Assembly: GCF_016827675.1 (NCBI RefSeq)
Contig: NZ_JAERJA010000003.1
Location: 62,001 to 126,000 of the forward strand
Source of the DNA: Nocardioides limicola
GTDB lineage: Bacteria > Actinomycetota > Actinomycetes > Propionibacteriales > Nocardioidaceae
DNA length: 64,000 nt
Reading direction: 5' to 3'
The notes under the pieces are model-generated. The model did no database searches and was not told the origin of the DNA. It saw nothing but the letters and a program-made list of their open reading frames with translations. The translations under genes were made by a program, and so were the position numbers. This document shows positions 54,101 through 62,675 of the stretch, in pieces. How positions within the stretch are numbered: position 1 is the stretch's first letter; every line of letters begins with the position of its first letter.

Positions 54101-54476
54101 CCTCACGTCACTCGAGGAGATGCTGGTGGCATCAGGCGGCCAGCAGGTCGACATCGCGTGGGCCGATCAGCAGACCGGCGGCCTGGGACTCTTCGTGCGC
54201 TCCTTGGTCGGCCTGGACCGCGCGGCAGCGGCCGAGGCATTCGCGCGCTACCTCGACGGCTCAAGGTTCTCGGTCGAACAGGTGAGATTCGTGAACCAGA
54301 TCGTCGACGAACTCACCGCAAACGGGGTCATGGAACCCGGACGCCTGTTCGAGTCGCCCTACATCGACCACGCCCCCACCGGCCCGGAGTTCTACTTCCC
54401 TGACGCGGACGTCGAGGTCATCGTCGACACCCTCCGCCACATCAAGCGGACCGCTGTGCCGGACGAGGTGGCCTGA
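51111..54476 (+). CDS. hsdR: Type I restriction endonuclease subunit HsdR
   Basis: A 1121-residue restriction subunit. Residues about 1-140 are a DUF4145-type helical domain, followed by a coiled coil ([24 protein letters not shown]). The nuclease core is at 250-280 ([39 protein letters not shown]). The DEAD-like motor has Walker A [10 protein letters not shown] (about 376), DEAH (about 473), LVGLTATP, and the RecA2 stretch [39 protein letters not shown]. It translocates DNA and cuts it when the HsdS site is unmethylated. It is the last gene of the operon. Confidence 0.93.
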   Translation: [1121 protein letters not shown]

Positions 54477-54723
54477 TCCGCTGACTGCTACACCGCAACG
54501 TGTCCGACTCGCTTCCGGGGCCCGATCGGGACAGAGATCGGGGTCCCAGGCTCGCTGGGGTTCCATGTCGCAGCGCTGCGGGTGAGGGGCGCGAGCCGTT
54601 TCCCCCTTGACGCAGGGCTGCGTTGCGAGAGCGCCTCGTCCATAGCGAAATCTGAAACGGTCCGAAGAACCAGCCGCAGGATCCACTGATTGGCACTAGC
54701 CTCGTGCACGCGAGAGGAGATGC

Positions 54724-55968
54724 ATGGGGAAGCTCATCACAGATCAAGTGGAGTTGGACAAGCGGTCTTTCAGCACAGATCCATTCGTCGTCCTGACACG
54801 GCCGGATCGCGAAAGGCCTCGCGGCGTCGTTGTCATGATCCACGGACTTGCCGGTTCCGGCTTCGCAACCTGGAGAACCCTCCCCGCTCATCTGCTTCAG
54901 TCGCAGCAGGCCAACGTTGACGTCGCGATTCTCGACTACCGGAGCGCTTGGCGTGCACTGAGCAGGAAGCCAAAGCTGGAGATGGTCGTCGACCTTCTCT
55001 ACGGCGAACTGCAGGCCCTCGACTATGAGTCGATCGTCCTTGTCGGCCACAGCATGGGAGGTCTCCTGGCGGCCTCCACAGTCCGTCACTGGAGTTCGGT
55101 CCTGAACCCCCAGACCGGTATCGAGCGGGTGGCTGGGATGATCTACGTCGCATCGCCACGAGCTGGCACGAAGTGGCTCGTACCCACACGGGAACGTCGC
55201 CTCCTCAAGCGTCACAGTGCGGATCAGCGTCTCAACGAGAGGTTTCTGATCGATCATGTCGATCCAACAGTTGGCCGCAAGGGTGTCGGGCCGCGAAAGA
55301 TCCCGAGCTTCACAGCGACCGCTAGTCGTGATCGATTCGTCGGGAGGTGGAGTACGGAACTCGGCATCCCGGTCGGCCAGACGCGCGTCTTCGATGGCAG
55401 CCACAGCGGGGTCCTTGCCAATCCCACGCTCCACGGTTGGCTCGATGAACGGATCTCGGAATCGCTCGCAATCCACCGGCTTCCTCTGGGGCCCGACGTG
55501 CTCGCCGCAGGCCCTACGACGCAGTTCAAGGGCGATTCAATGAATGGCTCTTGGGAAGACGCCTACCTCGGCGCCCTCCTCCGTCACCGGAACACCCATG
55601 GTGTCGTTTGCCGAGATGTCGCGGAATCGGAGAGCGACATCGGACTCCGGATGCGGGTGGTCTCAGACGAGTCGGTCGCCGGGGGTGAATGCCGCGCAGA
55701 CCTTGTACAAGATGTAGCCGATCACGACTGCAGGCGGATCGGCGCTCTGGGCATCGCGACATACGGTCAAGACCCGTCATCGATTAAGACCGTCCGAGAG
55801 ATCGCTGGAACAGCGGACAAGAGGTGGCTAAAGGCGACATCAACGCGTGGAGAGTTGGAGGACGAGATGGCGAGGTGGCTCGAGCGGCTCGCGATCAATC
55901 CCATTCTGAGCACAAGAACTCGCGCCGCGGAACGACACGACCTAGGCCACGAGGGGAGCCTCCTGTGA
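54724..55968 (+). CDS. Alpha/beta serine hydrolase with unknown C-terminal domain
   Basis: A 414-residue protein. Residues 1-250 are an alpha/beta hydrolase of lipase/esterase type: VVVMIHGLAGSGFATW, nucleophile Ser110 in IVLVGHSMGGLLAAS, likely Asp203 in TASRDRFVGR and His227 in DGSHSGVLANP. Residues about 255-414 are a separate region with no recognised family (HGVVCRDVAESESDIGLRMRVVSDESV, TRGELEDEMARWLERL). The ATG has AGAGGAG upstream. Its stop overlaps the next gene by four bases (GTGA). A 247-bp gap separates it from hsdR. It could be the effector of a two-gene system, acting on lipid, protein or small ester. Confidence 0.75.
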   Translation: MGKLITDQVELDKRSFSTDPFVVLTRPDRERPRGVVVMIHGLAGSGFATWRTLPAHLLQSQQANVDVAILDYRSAWRALSRKPKLEMVVDLLYGELQALDYESIVLVGHSMGGLLAASTVRHWSSVLNPQTGIERVAGMIYVASPRAGTKWLVPTRERRLLKRHSADQRLNERFLIDHVDPTVGRKGVGPRKIPSFTATASRDRFVGRWSTELGIPVGQTRVFDGSHSGVLANPTLHGWLDERISESLAIHRLPLGPDVLAAGPTTQFKGDSMNGSWEDAYLGALLRHRNTHGVVCRDVAESESDIGLRMRVVSDESVAGGECRADLVQDVADHDCRRIGALGIATYGQDPSSIKTVREIAGTADKRWLKATSTRGELEDEMARWLERLAINPILSTRTRAAERHDLGHEGSLL

Positions 55969-58340
55969 GCACAAACATGCGATGGATCGCGGCACTCTTG
56001 GCGAGCAACGCCGTCGCCGTGCATCCAAACTTTCGCTCAACGGATCCTTCGTCGCTCGAAGCGGTGTTGGCCGGACACTTCTTGGGCCGCTCGCCCGGCG
56101 CCACCGACTACCTCAATTCGGATGAGTTCAAAGCTGCATCAGCCAATGACCCCGCCGGCGCGTCATTGCTCGCTGCGTCTATCGCAGCAACCACCTTGGG
56201 CACCGTTCCGCAGGGCATCAAGGAACTGGAGCGCCTTGTAAGCAAGGGAACCGATACGGCGATTACGACCTGTGCCGCGCTGATCGCGTCCACGGCACTC
56301 ATGGACTTGGATGACGTTGAGTCGGCTCTCCGGGTGCTCCGCAAGGCGCTCGACTTGACCGCTCAGGCACCAGGAGACGGATTGCTGCGCGCCGTGCTCC
56401 TGCAAGGAATCGCACACAGAACTTGGGACGCAGGCGAGGTTGGCACTGCCGAGGCGGAGGAAGCTCTCCGCAACCTTGACCATTTCGTGCCGTCCACGGT
56501 TCCCACCTTTGAAGTGAGTCGTCGCGTCGCAGGTGGATCACACGCAATCCTGGCCGAAATTGAAGACCTCATCCGCGACGCATGCCATTCATATGCTGTG
56601 GCAGCCAGCCCGGACATGGGCGCGCGCGTCGAGCGCATCGCGGTCGAACGTCCGACCATCTACAAGCAGGTCGAGCTTCGGGCAGGAGGATCCTTGGGAG
56701 ACATGCAGGACCGCTCGTTGCTGGCCTCACTTGAGGGATCGCGGAACTCAATCACTTGGCGCAACGAACGCGGCGACGAGGCCGTCGTGCATGCGCTATA
56801 CGTCTTTGAGTTCGCGGGCCACCCCCAGGCTCGCTACTATAGACAGTTGGCCGGCGTTGTCCGTGGGTTGATGGCGTTAGGCGACGGTGAACGCTGGCTT
56901 CTGCGGGAATCGCTGCGGCTACTACGTCACGCGGGGGCAAGAAAGCACGTCGATGCCCTTCTCCGAAGACTCGATTACTACGGCCCGCTCGAAGTCCTCA
57001 AGGAAGAGACCTACCAAGTCGCGCAACAGTGCACGCGAATCGGACAGCTCGACGAATGCAACCTGCGCGTCCTCGCCGTCGGTGCGGCTTGCCTCGATCC
57101 AGTCTTGGCTAAGGAACTCCTTGCAAGACTCATGGCTGTCCGACATGTCGCGCCGGTCCAACGTGGATTCGGATGGCAGTCACACGGCACCCGAATCGAG
57201 ACCCTATGGCCCGCGATCTTTGCCGTAGCGGCGTCAGCAGAACGTCTCGACGAGGCAGCCGTAACGTTCATCGAGGACCTCAGTCACACTCCCAGCGCCG
57301 ATCTGGACCCCTCGTATGCACGGTCCTTCCCGCAACGGTCGAAGCTCGCTGATGAAACGCTTGTGGCGTTCGCGGCATGGGCAGAGTCTACTCAATCAGC
57401 CGAACTTCCTGAGTCGGCGCAAGCCGCGCGTGACCTCGCGGGCCATCCGTTGGTCCCGCCCCTGCCGACGAATCCGTCCCTCGGCGAGATCAGGCGTACA
57501 TTGAACGCCGCTCTGGCCGCCGAGGGGTGGCCGTCCAATGCAGATCTCGGCGCCATGGAACCGGTCCTCAGAGACAAGATGGACCAGATCCGGAGTTCGG
57601 CCTCCAACGGCACATTCACGTTCGGAGGAGTTTCAGCAGCGGCGCTGGCGGTTGTAGCGGCTGAGTTCGGTGCGAACCTCTGGACCGAGATCGCTGCGTT
57701 CATCCTTGATCCAGCCGTTGCGCGACAGGACAAGACAGGAGCCTTGCATCGGCTGTCTCGGGCAGGGGAGAAGGTTCCAGCTGACCTCATCAAGACCTTG
57801 CGAGACCAGGCGCGCGATCTCTTGGAAGGCCACAGCACCTTCCGAGAGAGCCCGCTCGATCCCTTCCCTGAAGGACTCCAGGTCTTGGGTTCTCTGCGTC
57901 TTGCGAGCGACGGGGATCTGCTCGTACTCCTCAGTCAACTCCTGGGGAGTGGCGAAGACGGGGCACGGTATGAAGGGGCCCAAGTGGCTCGTCAGTGGGC
58001 GATGTCCGGGATGAGCGAACCGTGGCTGGAGGTACTGCTCATCTCCCTGAGCCACTCGGCTGATGATGAGGTGAAGGGTGTCGCGATGAATGCGCTCTGT
58101 CACCTTGACTCGGGTGGAGATGGATTGACCGAGGCTGCCGAGCTTCGAGCCCTGCAACTCCTCCACGGCGACGGTTCGCTAGTGCCGCGGCAGGTCCTCA
58201 ACGGACTCAAGGATGGTCCACGACGCCTAAGCGCGGCGACCGAGCGACGAATCGAGCACATGGCTGCCCAGCACGTCCATAGAGAAGTCCGCGACCTCGC
58301 ACGGACGGTGCTTGCGACGAATCGCGACAACCGGGCATGA
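55965..58340 (+). CDS. Large alpha-helical HEAT-like repeat protein
   Basis: A 791-residue protein rich in paired helices; repeats of HEAT/ARM character are clearest at about 640-740 (LLVLLSQLLGSGEDGARYEGAQVARQWAM, LEVLLISLSHSADDEVKGVAMNALCHLD). The GTG at 55965 is coupled to the hydrolase stop and has GGGGAG upstream. No enzyme motif was seen. Its base and codon use are less GC-biased than in the first 30 kb. Such scaffolds often serve as sensors or platforms for an enzyme partner; here that partner would be the serine hydrolase. Confidence 0.7.
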   Translation: MSTNMRWIAALLASNAVAVHPNFRSTDPSSLEAVLAGHFLGRSPGATDYLNSDEFKAASANDPAGASLLAASIAATTLGTVPQGIKELERLVSKGTDTAITTCAALIASTALMDLDDVESALRVLRKALDLTAQAPGDGLLRAVLLQGIAHRTWDAGEVGTAEAEEALRNLDHFVPSTVPTFEVSRRVAGGSHAILAEIEDLIRDACHSYAVAASPDMGARVERIAVERPTIYKQVELRAGGSLGDMQDRSLLASLEGSRNSITWRNERGDEAVVHALYVFEFAGHPQARYYRQLAGVVRGLMALGDGERWLLRESLRLLRHAGARKHVDALLRRLDYYGPLEVLKEETYQVAQQCTRIGQLDECNLRVLAVGAACLDPVLAKELLARLMAVRHVAPVQRGFGWQSHGTRIETLWPAIFAVAASAERLDEAAVTFIEDLSHTPSADLDPSYARSFPQRSKLADETLVAFAAWAESTQSAELPESAQAARDLAGHPLVPPLPTNPSLGEIRRTLNAALAAEGWPSNADLGAMEPVLRDKMDQIRSSASNGTFTFGGVSAAALAVVAAEFGANLWTEIAAFILDPAVARQDKTGALHRLSRAGEKVPADLIKTLRDQARDLLEGHSTFRESPLDPFPEGLQVLGSLRLASDGDLLVLLSQLLGSGEDGARYEGAQVARQWAMSGMSEPWLEVLLISLSHSADDEVKGVAMNALCHLDSGGDGLTEAAELRALQLLHGDGSLVPRQVLNGLKDGPRRLSAATERRIEHMAAQHVHREVRDLARTVLATNRDNRA

Positions 58341-58529
58341 GTCGGAATGTTGTGATCGATGGTGTCCGCAGAGCCTACTGCTCGGGTCCTCGGCCGCGCC
58401 GACTTGTCAACGGCGGCTGCGCGTGTCGGCCACAGGGATACGGTTGCGAGGGCTTTGGCCATGACGATCGGGTCTGCTGCACGGATCGGTGACAACCGAT
58501 CTGCCTAGTCGAGAGACTGGGCTGGAAGG

Positions 58530-58832
58530 ATGTTCACCGTGTCCAAGCCGTACCCCAAGGAGTTCCGTGACGACGTGGTCCGGGTCGCGCGGAACCGTGA
58601 GCCCGGTGTCGGGCTCGATCAGATCGCCAAGGACTTCGGGATCCACTTCACGACGCTGTACTCGTGGATGAAGAAGGCCGACATCGAGGACGGGGAACGC
58701 CCTGGGGCGAGCGAGGCCCAGTCGGCTGAGCTGCGTGAGGCCAAGCGGCGGATCCGGACGTTGGAGCAGGAGAACGAGGTCCTTCGCCGCGCGGCTGCGT
58801 ATCTGTCGCAGGCGAACCTTCCGGGAAAATGA
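58530..58832 (+). CDS. IS3-family transposase OrfA
   Basis: A 100-residue DNA-binding protein. The HTH is KPYPKEFRDDVVRVARNREPGVGLDQIAKDFGIHFTTLYSWMKKADI, followed by a leucine-zipper-like coiled coil (AELREAKRRIRTLEQENEVLRRAAAYLSQ) for dimerisation. The 3' end contains AAAATGATG, where IS3 elements normally slip -1 to make an OrfAB fusion transposase. Confidence 0.9.
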   Translation: MFTVSKPYPKEFRDDVVRVARNREPGVGLDQIAKDFGIHFTTLYSWMKKADIEDGERPGASEAQSAELREAKRRIRTLEQENEVLRRAAAYLSQANLPGK

Positions 58833-59731
58833 TGTACCCGCTCGTCCGCGAGCTGGCCGAGGACGGAGTCCCCGTCACGGTGACGTGCCGGGTGCTCAAG
58901 ATCGCCCGCCAGCCCTACTACCGCTGGCTGGCCAACCCCATCACCGACGCCGAGTACTAGGAGGCCTACCGCGCCAACGCTCTGTTCGACGCCCACCGCG
59001 ACGACCCCGAGTTCGGCTACCGGTACCTGGCCTACGAGGCCCGCGATGCTGGTGAGGCGATGGCGGCACGCACCGCGTGGCGGATCTGCTCGGACAACGG
59101 CTGGTGGTCGGCGTTCGGGAAGAAGCGCGGCAAGAACTCCAAGTTGCCCGGCCCGCCGGTCCACGACGACCTGTGCGCGGTGACCGATGAGAACGGACGG
59201 GTCCGGCACGAGTTCACCGCCGATGCGCCCAACGAGTTGTGGGTCGGCGACATCACCGAGCACTGGACCGGCGAAGGGAAGCTGTACCTCTGTGCGTTCA
59301 AGGACGCCTACTCCAACCGGATCGTGGGCTACTCCATCGATTCGCGGATGAAGTCCCGCCTCGCCGTCGCCGCGTTGAACAACGCCGTGGCCAGGCGCGG
59401 CGATGTGGCCGGCTGCATCGTCCACACCGATAGGGGGTCGCAATTTCGCAGCCGGAAATTCGTCCGCAGACTCAACCACCACCGCATGGTCGGATCCATG
59501 GGCCGTGTTGGCGCAGCCGGCGACAACGCCGCCATGGAGAGCTTCTTCTCGCTACTGCAGAAGAACGTCCTCGACCGCCGCTCCTGGGCCACCCGCGAAG
59601 ACCTCCGCATCACGATCGTGACCTGGATCGAGCGGACCTACCACCTCCGTCGACGCCAAGACGGACTCGGCCGGTTGACCCCCATCGAGTTCGAGACCAT
59701 CATGACCACGCCAGCCAGTCAGGCTGCGTGA
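58829..59731 (+). pseudogene. IS3-family transposase OrfB, interrupted by an amber stop
   Basis: The frame starting at the ATG overlapping orfA reads through the integrase-type core, with the DDE acidic residues visible: LWVGDITEHW (Asp), VHTDRGSQFRSRKF (Asp) and NAAMESFFSLLQKN (Glu). At 58958-58960 a TAG occurs in frame (ITDAEY-stop-EAYRANALF), where a single base change from CAG (Gln) would restore it. From the ATG at 59060 a 223-residue C-terminal fragment with the whole catalytic core remains open, but it lacks the N-terminal part. The element is probably immobile on its own. Confidence 0.85.
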
Positions 59732-59873
59732 CTAACCACTGTCACCCATTCGTGCAGCAGACCCCTCGGATGAGACGGCCTGGCGGCTCTTCGACCCCCC
59801 GCGTGACGCATGTGGGGCAACACGGAGCTGTCGACCAGAAGTGACTAGGGCGGCGTTCGGGACTCTGGATGTG

Positions 59874-62270
59874 CTACCGGACTGCGGCCTCGCGGACGGC
59901 CTTGTAGGCTAATCCGTCGAGGGCCGTGAGGAGCCCGTCGAAGTCGGTAACATGCTTGCGCGGGTCTGTGTCAAGTTCGAACCTCGCGTACCAGGTGCGC
60001 ATTACGGCCCGTACATCCTCGGCCTCCGGGGTACGGTCGAGTTGGCTTCCTATTTCCTCTATGAGTGTGGCGACGTCCTCGCGACGCGCTTGGCTAGCAT
60101 GGGTGCGCGTGAAGTCCTTCTTGGCGCGGTTGATGCGGCTAGAGATCTTCTGGACAGACTCGGCTCGCTCGGCCTTCCGCTGGCACAGGGCGATGTTCTT
60201 TAACAGCAGCTTGAAGTTCTCGGCCGCGGTCTCGCGGTCCTCCCCGGTTGCCTTGACGTCGTCGACGGTGCCGGTCAGTGCGTCGATTGTGGCGCGTGAG
60301 AACGCAACCTTGTCCAAGTGGAAGCTCGGCATCCCCGCCTGTACCGCGATGGCCCCCTCGAGGAACTTCAGGGTGCCGGAGTTCTTGGGCGCTTTCCCGT
60401 CGGGACCGACTGCATCCGGGTAGACCTTCGCAGGGACGACGTCGAGGTCGAGCGGGCTAACGCTCGGTACGAACTCCCGGCAGTAGATCGCGGCTGCGAG
60501 GACTGCGACGTTGAACGGGACGATGTCCTCGATGCCCGCAATGCCGAGCGGGTTGTCGGTCACTAGGCCAGCGAGGTCGCCTTGTGCGAGCTGGAGGACT
60601 AGATCCTCGTCAACAAGCTTGTCGCCGTACGCACCGCCGGCCGCGAGGTCGTCCCTCGCATCGTTGCCGGCTTTGTCGTTGTCCAGGAGCGCAACGACGG
60701 GCGGCTTGTCTATGTCGCGTCCGCGGGCCAGGTACACGAGGTAGGGGATGTGACGGGTGCCGCCGGCGGGAACGATGGTGATGTGGTTCAGGTCCAGTCG
60801 GTCACGGCCCGCAATGCCGAGCTTCTTGAGCCATCGCGATGCCCCGGCAATGAGGACCTGGTCGGACGGTCCCTCGACCATGAGGTTGCAGTTGCCGATA
60901 AAGGTGGTCTCGGCGACATAACTGCCGAACGCCGAACGCAGCGGCTCGTAGTGATTCGCGGCGGCACTAGTAACGACGCGTGTGCCCTCGTCGTGCTCGC
61001 CCTTCTCGAGGACGCGGATGCGGTCGGCTTCGTTCTTGTCGATGAGGAACGGCGAGTGCGTCACGTATACGACCTGAACTGGGTCGCGGCCTGCATCCTT
61101 GGGGTCGGCGAAGTCGTCGAACACCCGAAGCAAATCTTGTTGGCCTGATGCCGACAGAAACTGGTCCGGCTCGTCCATGAGGAGGATTTCGGGGCGGCCG
61201 TCGGGTCGCACTTCATGGGCGAGGTATTGGACGAAGTAGGACAGGAAGTACTTTAGACCGGCACTGCGCTCGTCGAACCCGTAGGTGCGTCCGGTTCGGT
61301 CGCGAATCATGAAGACGAGATCGAACTCGTACAGCGAGACGAACAGCTCGAATTGGGCGTCCTGAGACCACCAGTGAGGGAAATCGAGGGCCTTCGCGAG
61401 TTCGCTGTTGATGGTGTCGACAATGCTGTTGGCGTAGCCGTTCTTCTTCTTGACGTGCTCCTGGAGTTCCTTTAGAAGTTCCTTCTTGATGCCGGCGACC
61501 TTGAAGATGAGGTCGCCCGCGAGCTTGTACATCTCGACCTCCGCCTCGGTGGCCTGACGCACGGGCTGGAACAGCTTGGAGATGCCGCCGGCGTTCGTCG
61601 TGATGGTCTGGTCGGACTCGAACCAGGCGTTGTGCTTCTGGAATCCGTCCCAGAGCTCACGCAGCAGGTCCCGGCCGAGCGGCGCAGTCTTGTTGCCCGA
61701 GACGAGGTAGTCGAGGGGAACGCTGTCGGGGAGCGGAACGCCCGCGTCGATGTGAAACGGAACGGGGACACCGAGATCTGCGAGTGCGGTGGGCTTTTCG
61801 ACATGCTCAGGACCCGTCCACTTGTCCTTCTGTCGGACGTAGACCCGGAACTTGGGCGTCTCGTTCATTCGAAAGAACGCGACCCGCTCAACGTCGTGGA
61901 GGTCGCTATGGCCCGAGATGCTCTCTATGAGCTTAACCGCCTCATCCGTTACGTCAGCGAAAGCCGCGCCGAACTCAGGCAGCACGATGTCATTGTGGAC
62001 ACCGAAGAACCGGGAGTAACGACAGAAGTCGCTGCGCTCGAACCCCTTGCCGGTCAACGCGGCTTCAATGGCGCTGAGAACCTGGGACTTCCCGGACTCG
62101 TTCGCGCCGACGACAGTCGTGATGCCCGGGCGGAGCTTGATGCGGACGAACGGGTATTCGCCCTCAGGCGTGGAGTCCCATGGGTCCGGGTCGTACTTCT
62201 CGCCCGATGCGCGTATGAAATCGTAGTTCAGCGACCGGTAGAATCGTGCGTACACCGAGTGAAGTCTCAT
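59874..62270 (-). CDS. OLD-family ATPase-TOPRIM nuclease
   Basis: A 798-residue protein. The ABC-type ATPase has Walker A VVGANESGKSQVLSAIEA (55-62), Walker B LLMDEPDQFLSASGQQDLL (about 365) and the switch His in YVTHSPFLID. The TOPRIM part follows: LMVEGPSDQVLI (Glu, about 461) and VALLDNDKAGNDARDD (Asp pair, about 526). This is the arrangement of OLD/GajA-type nucleases used in phage defence. The ATG at 62270 has AGGAGA upstream. No UvrD-like GajB partner is directly adjacent, so class 1 (single-gene) OLD is more likely. The Schlafen-like gene lies upstream on the same strand. Confidence 0.85.
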   Translation of the reverse strand: MRLHSVYARFYRSLNYDFIRASGEKYDPDPWDSTPEGEYPFVRIKLRPGITTVVGANESGKSQVLSAIEAALTGKGFERSDFCRYSRFFGVHNDIVLPEFGAAFADVTDEAVKLIESISGHSDLHDVERVAFFRMNETPKFRVYVRQKDKWTGPEHVEKPTALADLGVPVPFHIDAGVPLPDSVPLDYLVSGNKTAPLGRDLLRELWDGFQKHNAWFESDQTITTNAGGISKLFQPVRQATEAEVEMYKLAGDLIFKVAGIKKELLKELQEHVKKKNGYANSIVDTINSELAKALDFPHWWSQDAQFELFVSLYEFDLVFMIRDRTGRTYGFDERSAGLKYFLSYFVQYLAHEVRPDGRPEILLMDEPDQFLSASGQQDLLRVFDDFADPKDAGRDPVQVVYVTHSPFLIDKNEADRIRVLEKGEHDEGTRVVTSAAANHYEPLRSAFGSYVAETTFIGNCNLMVEGPSDQVLIAGASRWLKKLGIAGRDRLDLNHITIVPAGGTRHIPYLVYLARGRDIDKPPVVALLDNDKAGNDARDDLAAGGAYGDKLVDEDLVLQLAQGDLAGLVTDNPLGIAGIEDIVPFNVAVLAAAIYCREFVPSVSPLDLDVVPAKVYPDAVGPDGKAPKNSGTLKFLEGAIAVQAGMPSFHLDKVAFSRATIDALTGTVDDVKATGEDRETAAENFKLLLKNIALCQRKAERAESVQKISSRINRAKKDFTRTHASQARREDVATLIEEIGSQLDRTPEAEDVRAVMRTWYARFELDTDPRKHVTDFDGLLTALDGLAYKAVREAAVR

Positions 62271-62675
62271 GCGGTCTCCTGTCTTGGGTCCGAGTCAGGA
62301 CTCTGTCACACGGGACCGACGGTTTGTGGGTCATGACGCAGACTCAGAGATCAGACAGTCCTCGCCGTCCTGGCGGGTCGCCGTCGCCCGCGGGTCGGAA
62401 AGGCGCCGACGTTGCCGACCTCGCGCAGCAGCTCGGCCCAATGCCAAGGCCGCTCGTCCATGTAGCCCAGGTGATTTCATCATTGTGAGCGCTGCCTTCG
62501 TCGACACCCTGCTCGGGGCAGACGCCCTCCAGCGGCTGGCCGTACATCACCACGGTGCCGACTGCGTGGAACGTCTTGGGGGCCCCGTGCTTCGTGCGTT
62601 CCGGCGTGCGTCTGACCGCCGCCAACGAAAGCTTGACAGGTCCCGGAATCCGCCGGGATCGCGGAACTCGCCTGC
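62271..62675. other. 405-bp stretch without a clear gene
   Basis: It holds the promoter of the OLD-type gene. On the minus strand a fragment ending at 62351 reads YMDERPWHWAELLREVGNV, followed by Arg-rich sequence and a stop, which looks like the tail of a real protein without a start. It may be the remnant of a lost gene. No RNA gene was recognised. Confidence 0.4.

Larger units (their letters stand above)
58470..59764. mobile_element. IS3-family insertion sequence
   Basis: A ~1295-bp element bounded by 25-bp imperfect terminal inverted repeats (left 58470-58494, right 59740-59764; 23 of 25 match, starting GGGTCTGCTGCACG). It carries orfA and orfB in the usual overlapping frames. No clear 3-4 bp target duplication is visible at these boundaries (left flank GATC, right flank CTCG), so the true ends may differ by a few bases, or the copy is old. 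It sits between the HEAT gene and the OLD-type gene. Confidence 0.85.

Noticed and set aside
58460..58475. Target-site duplication of the IS3 element
   Set aside because: The bases outside the inverted repeats (GATC on the left, CTCG on the right) do not match, so no duplication can be claimed.
43605..62270. Gabija system (GajA plus GajB) from the OLD-type and UvrD-like genes
   Set aside because: The two genes are about 14 kb apart on opposite strands, and the UvrD-like protein has helicase IV-like extra domains not typical of GajB.
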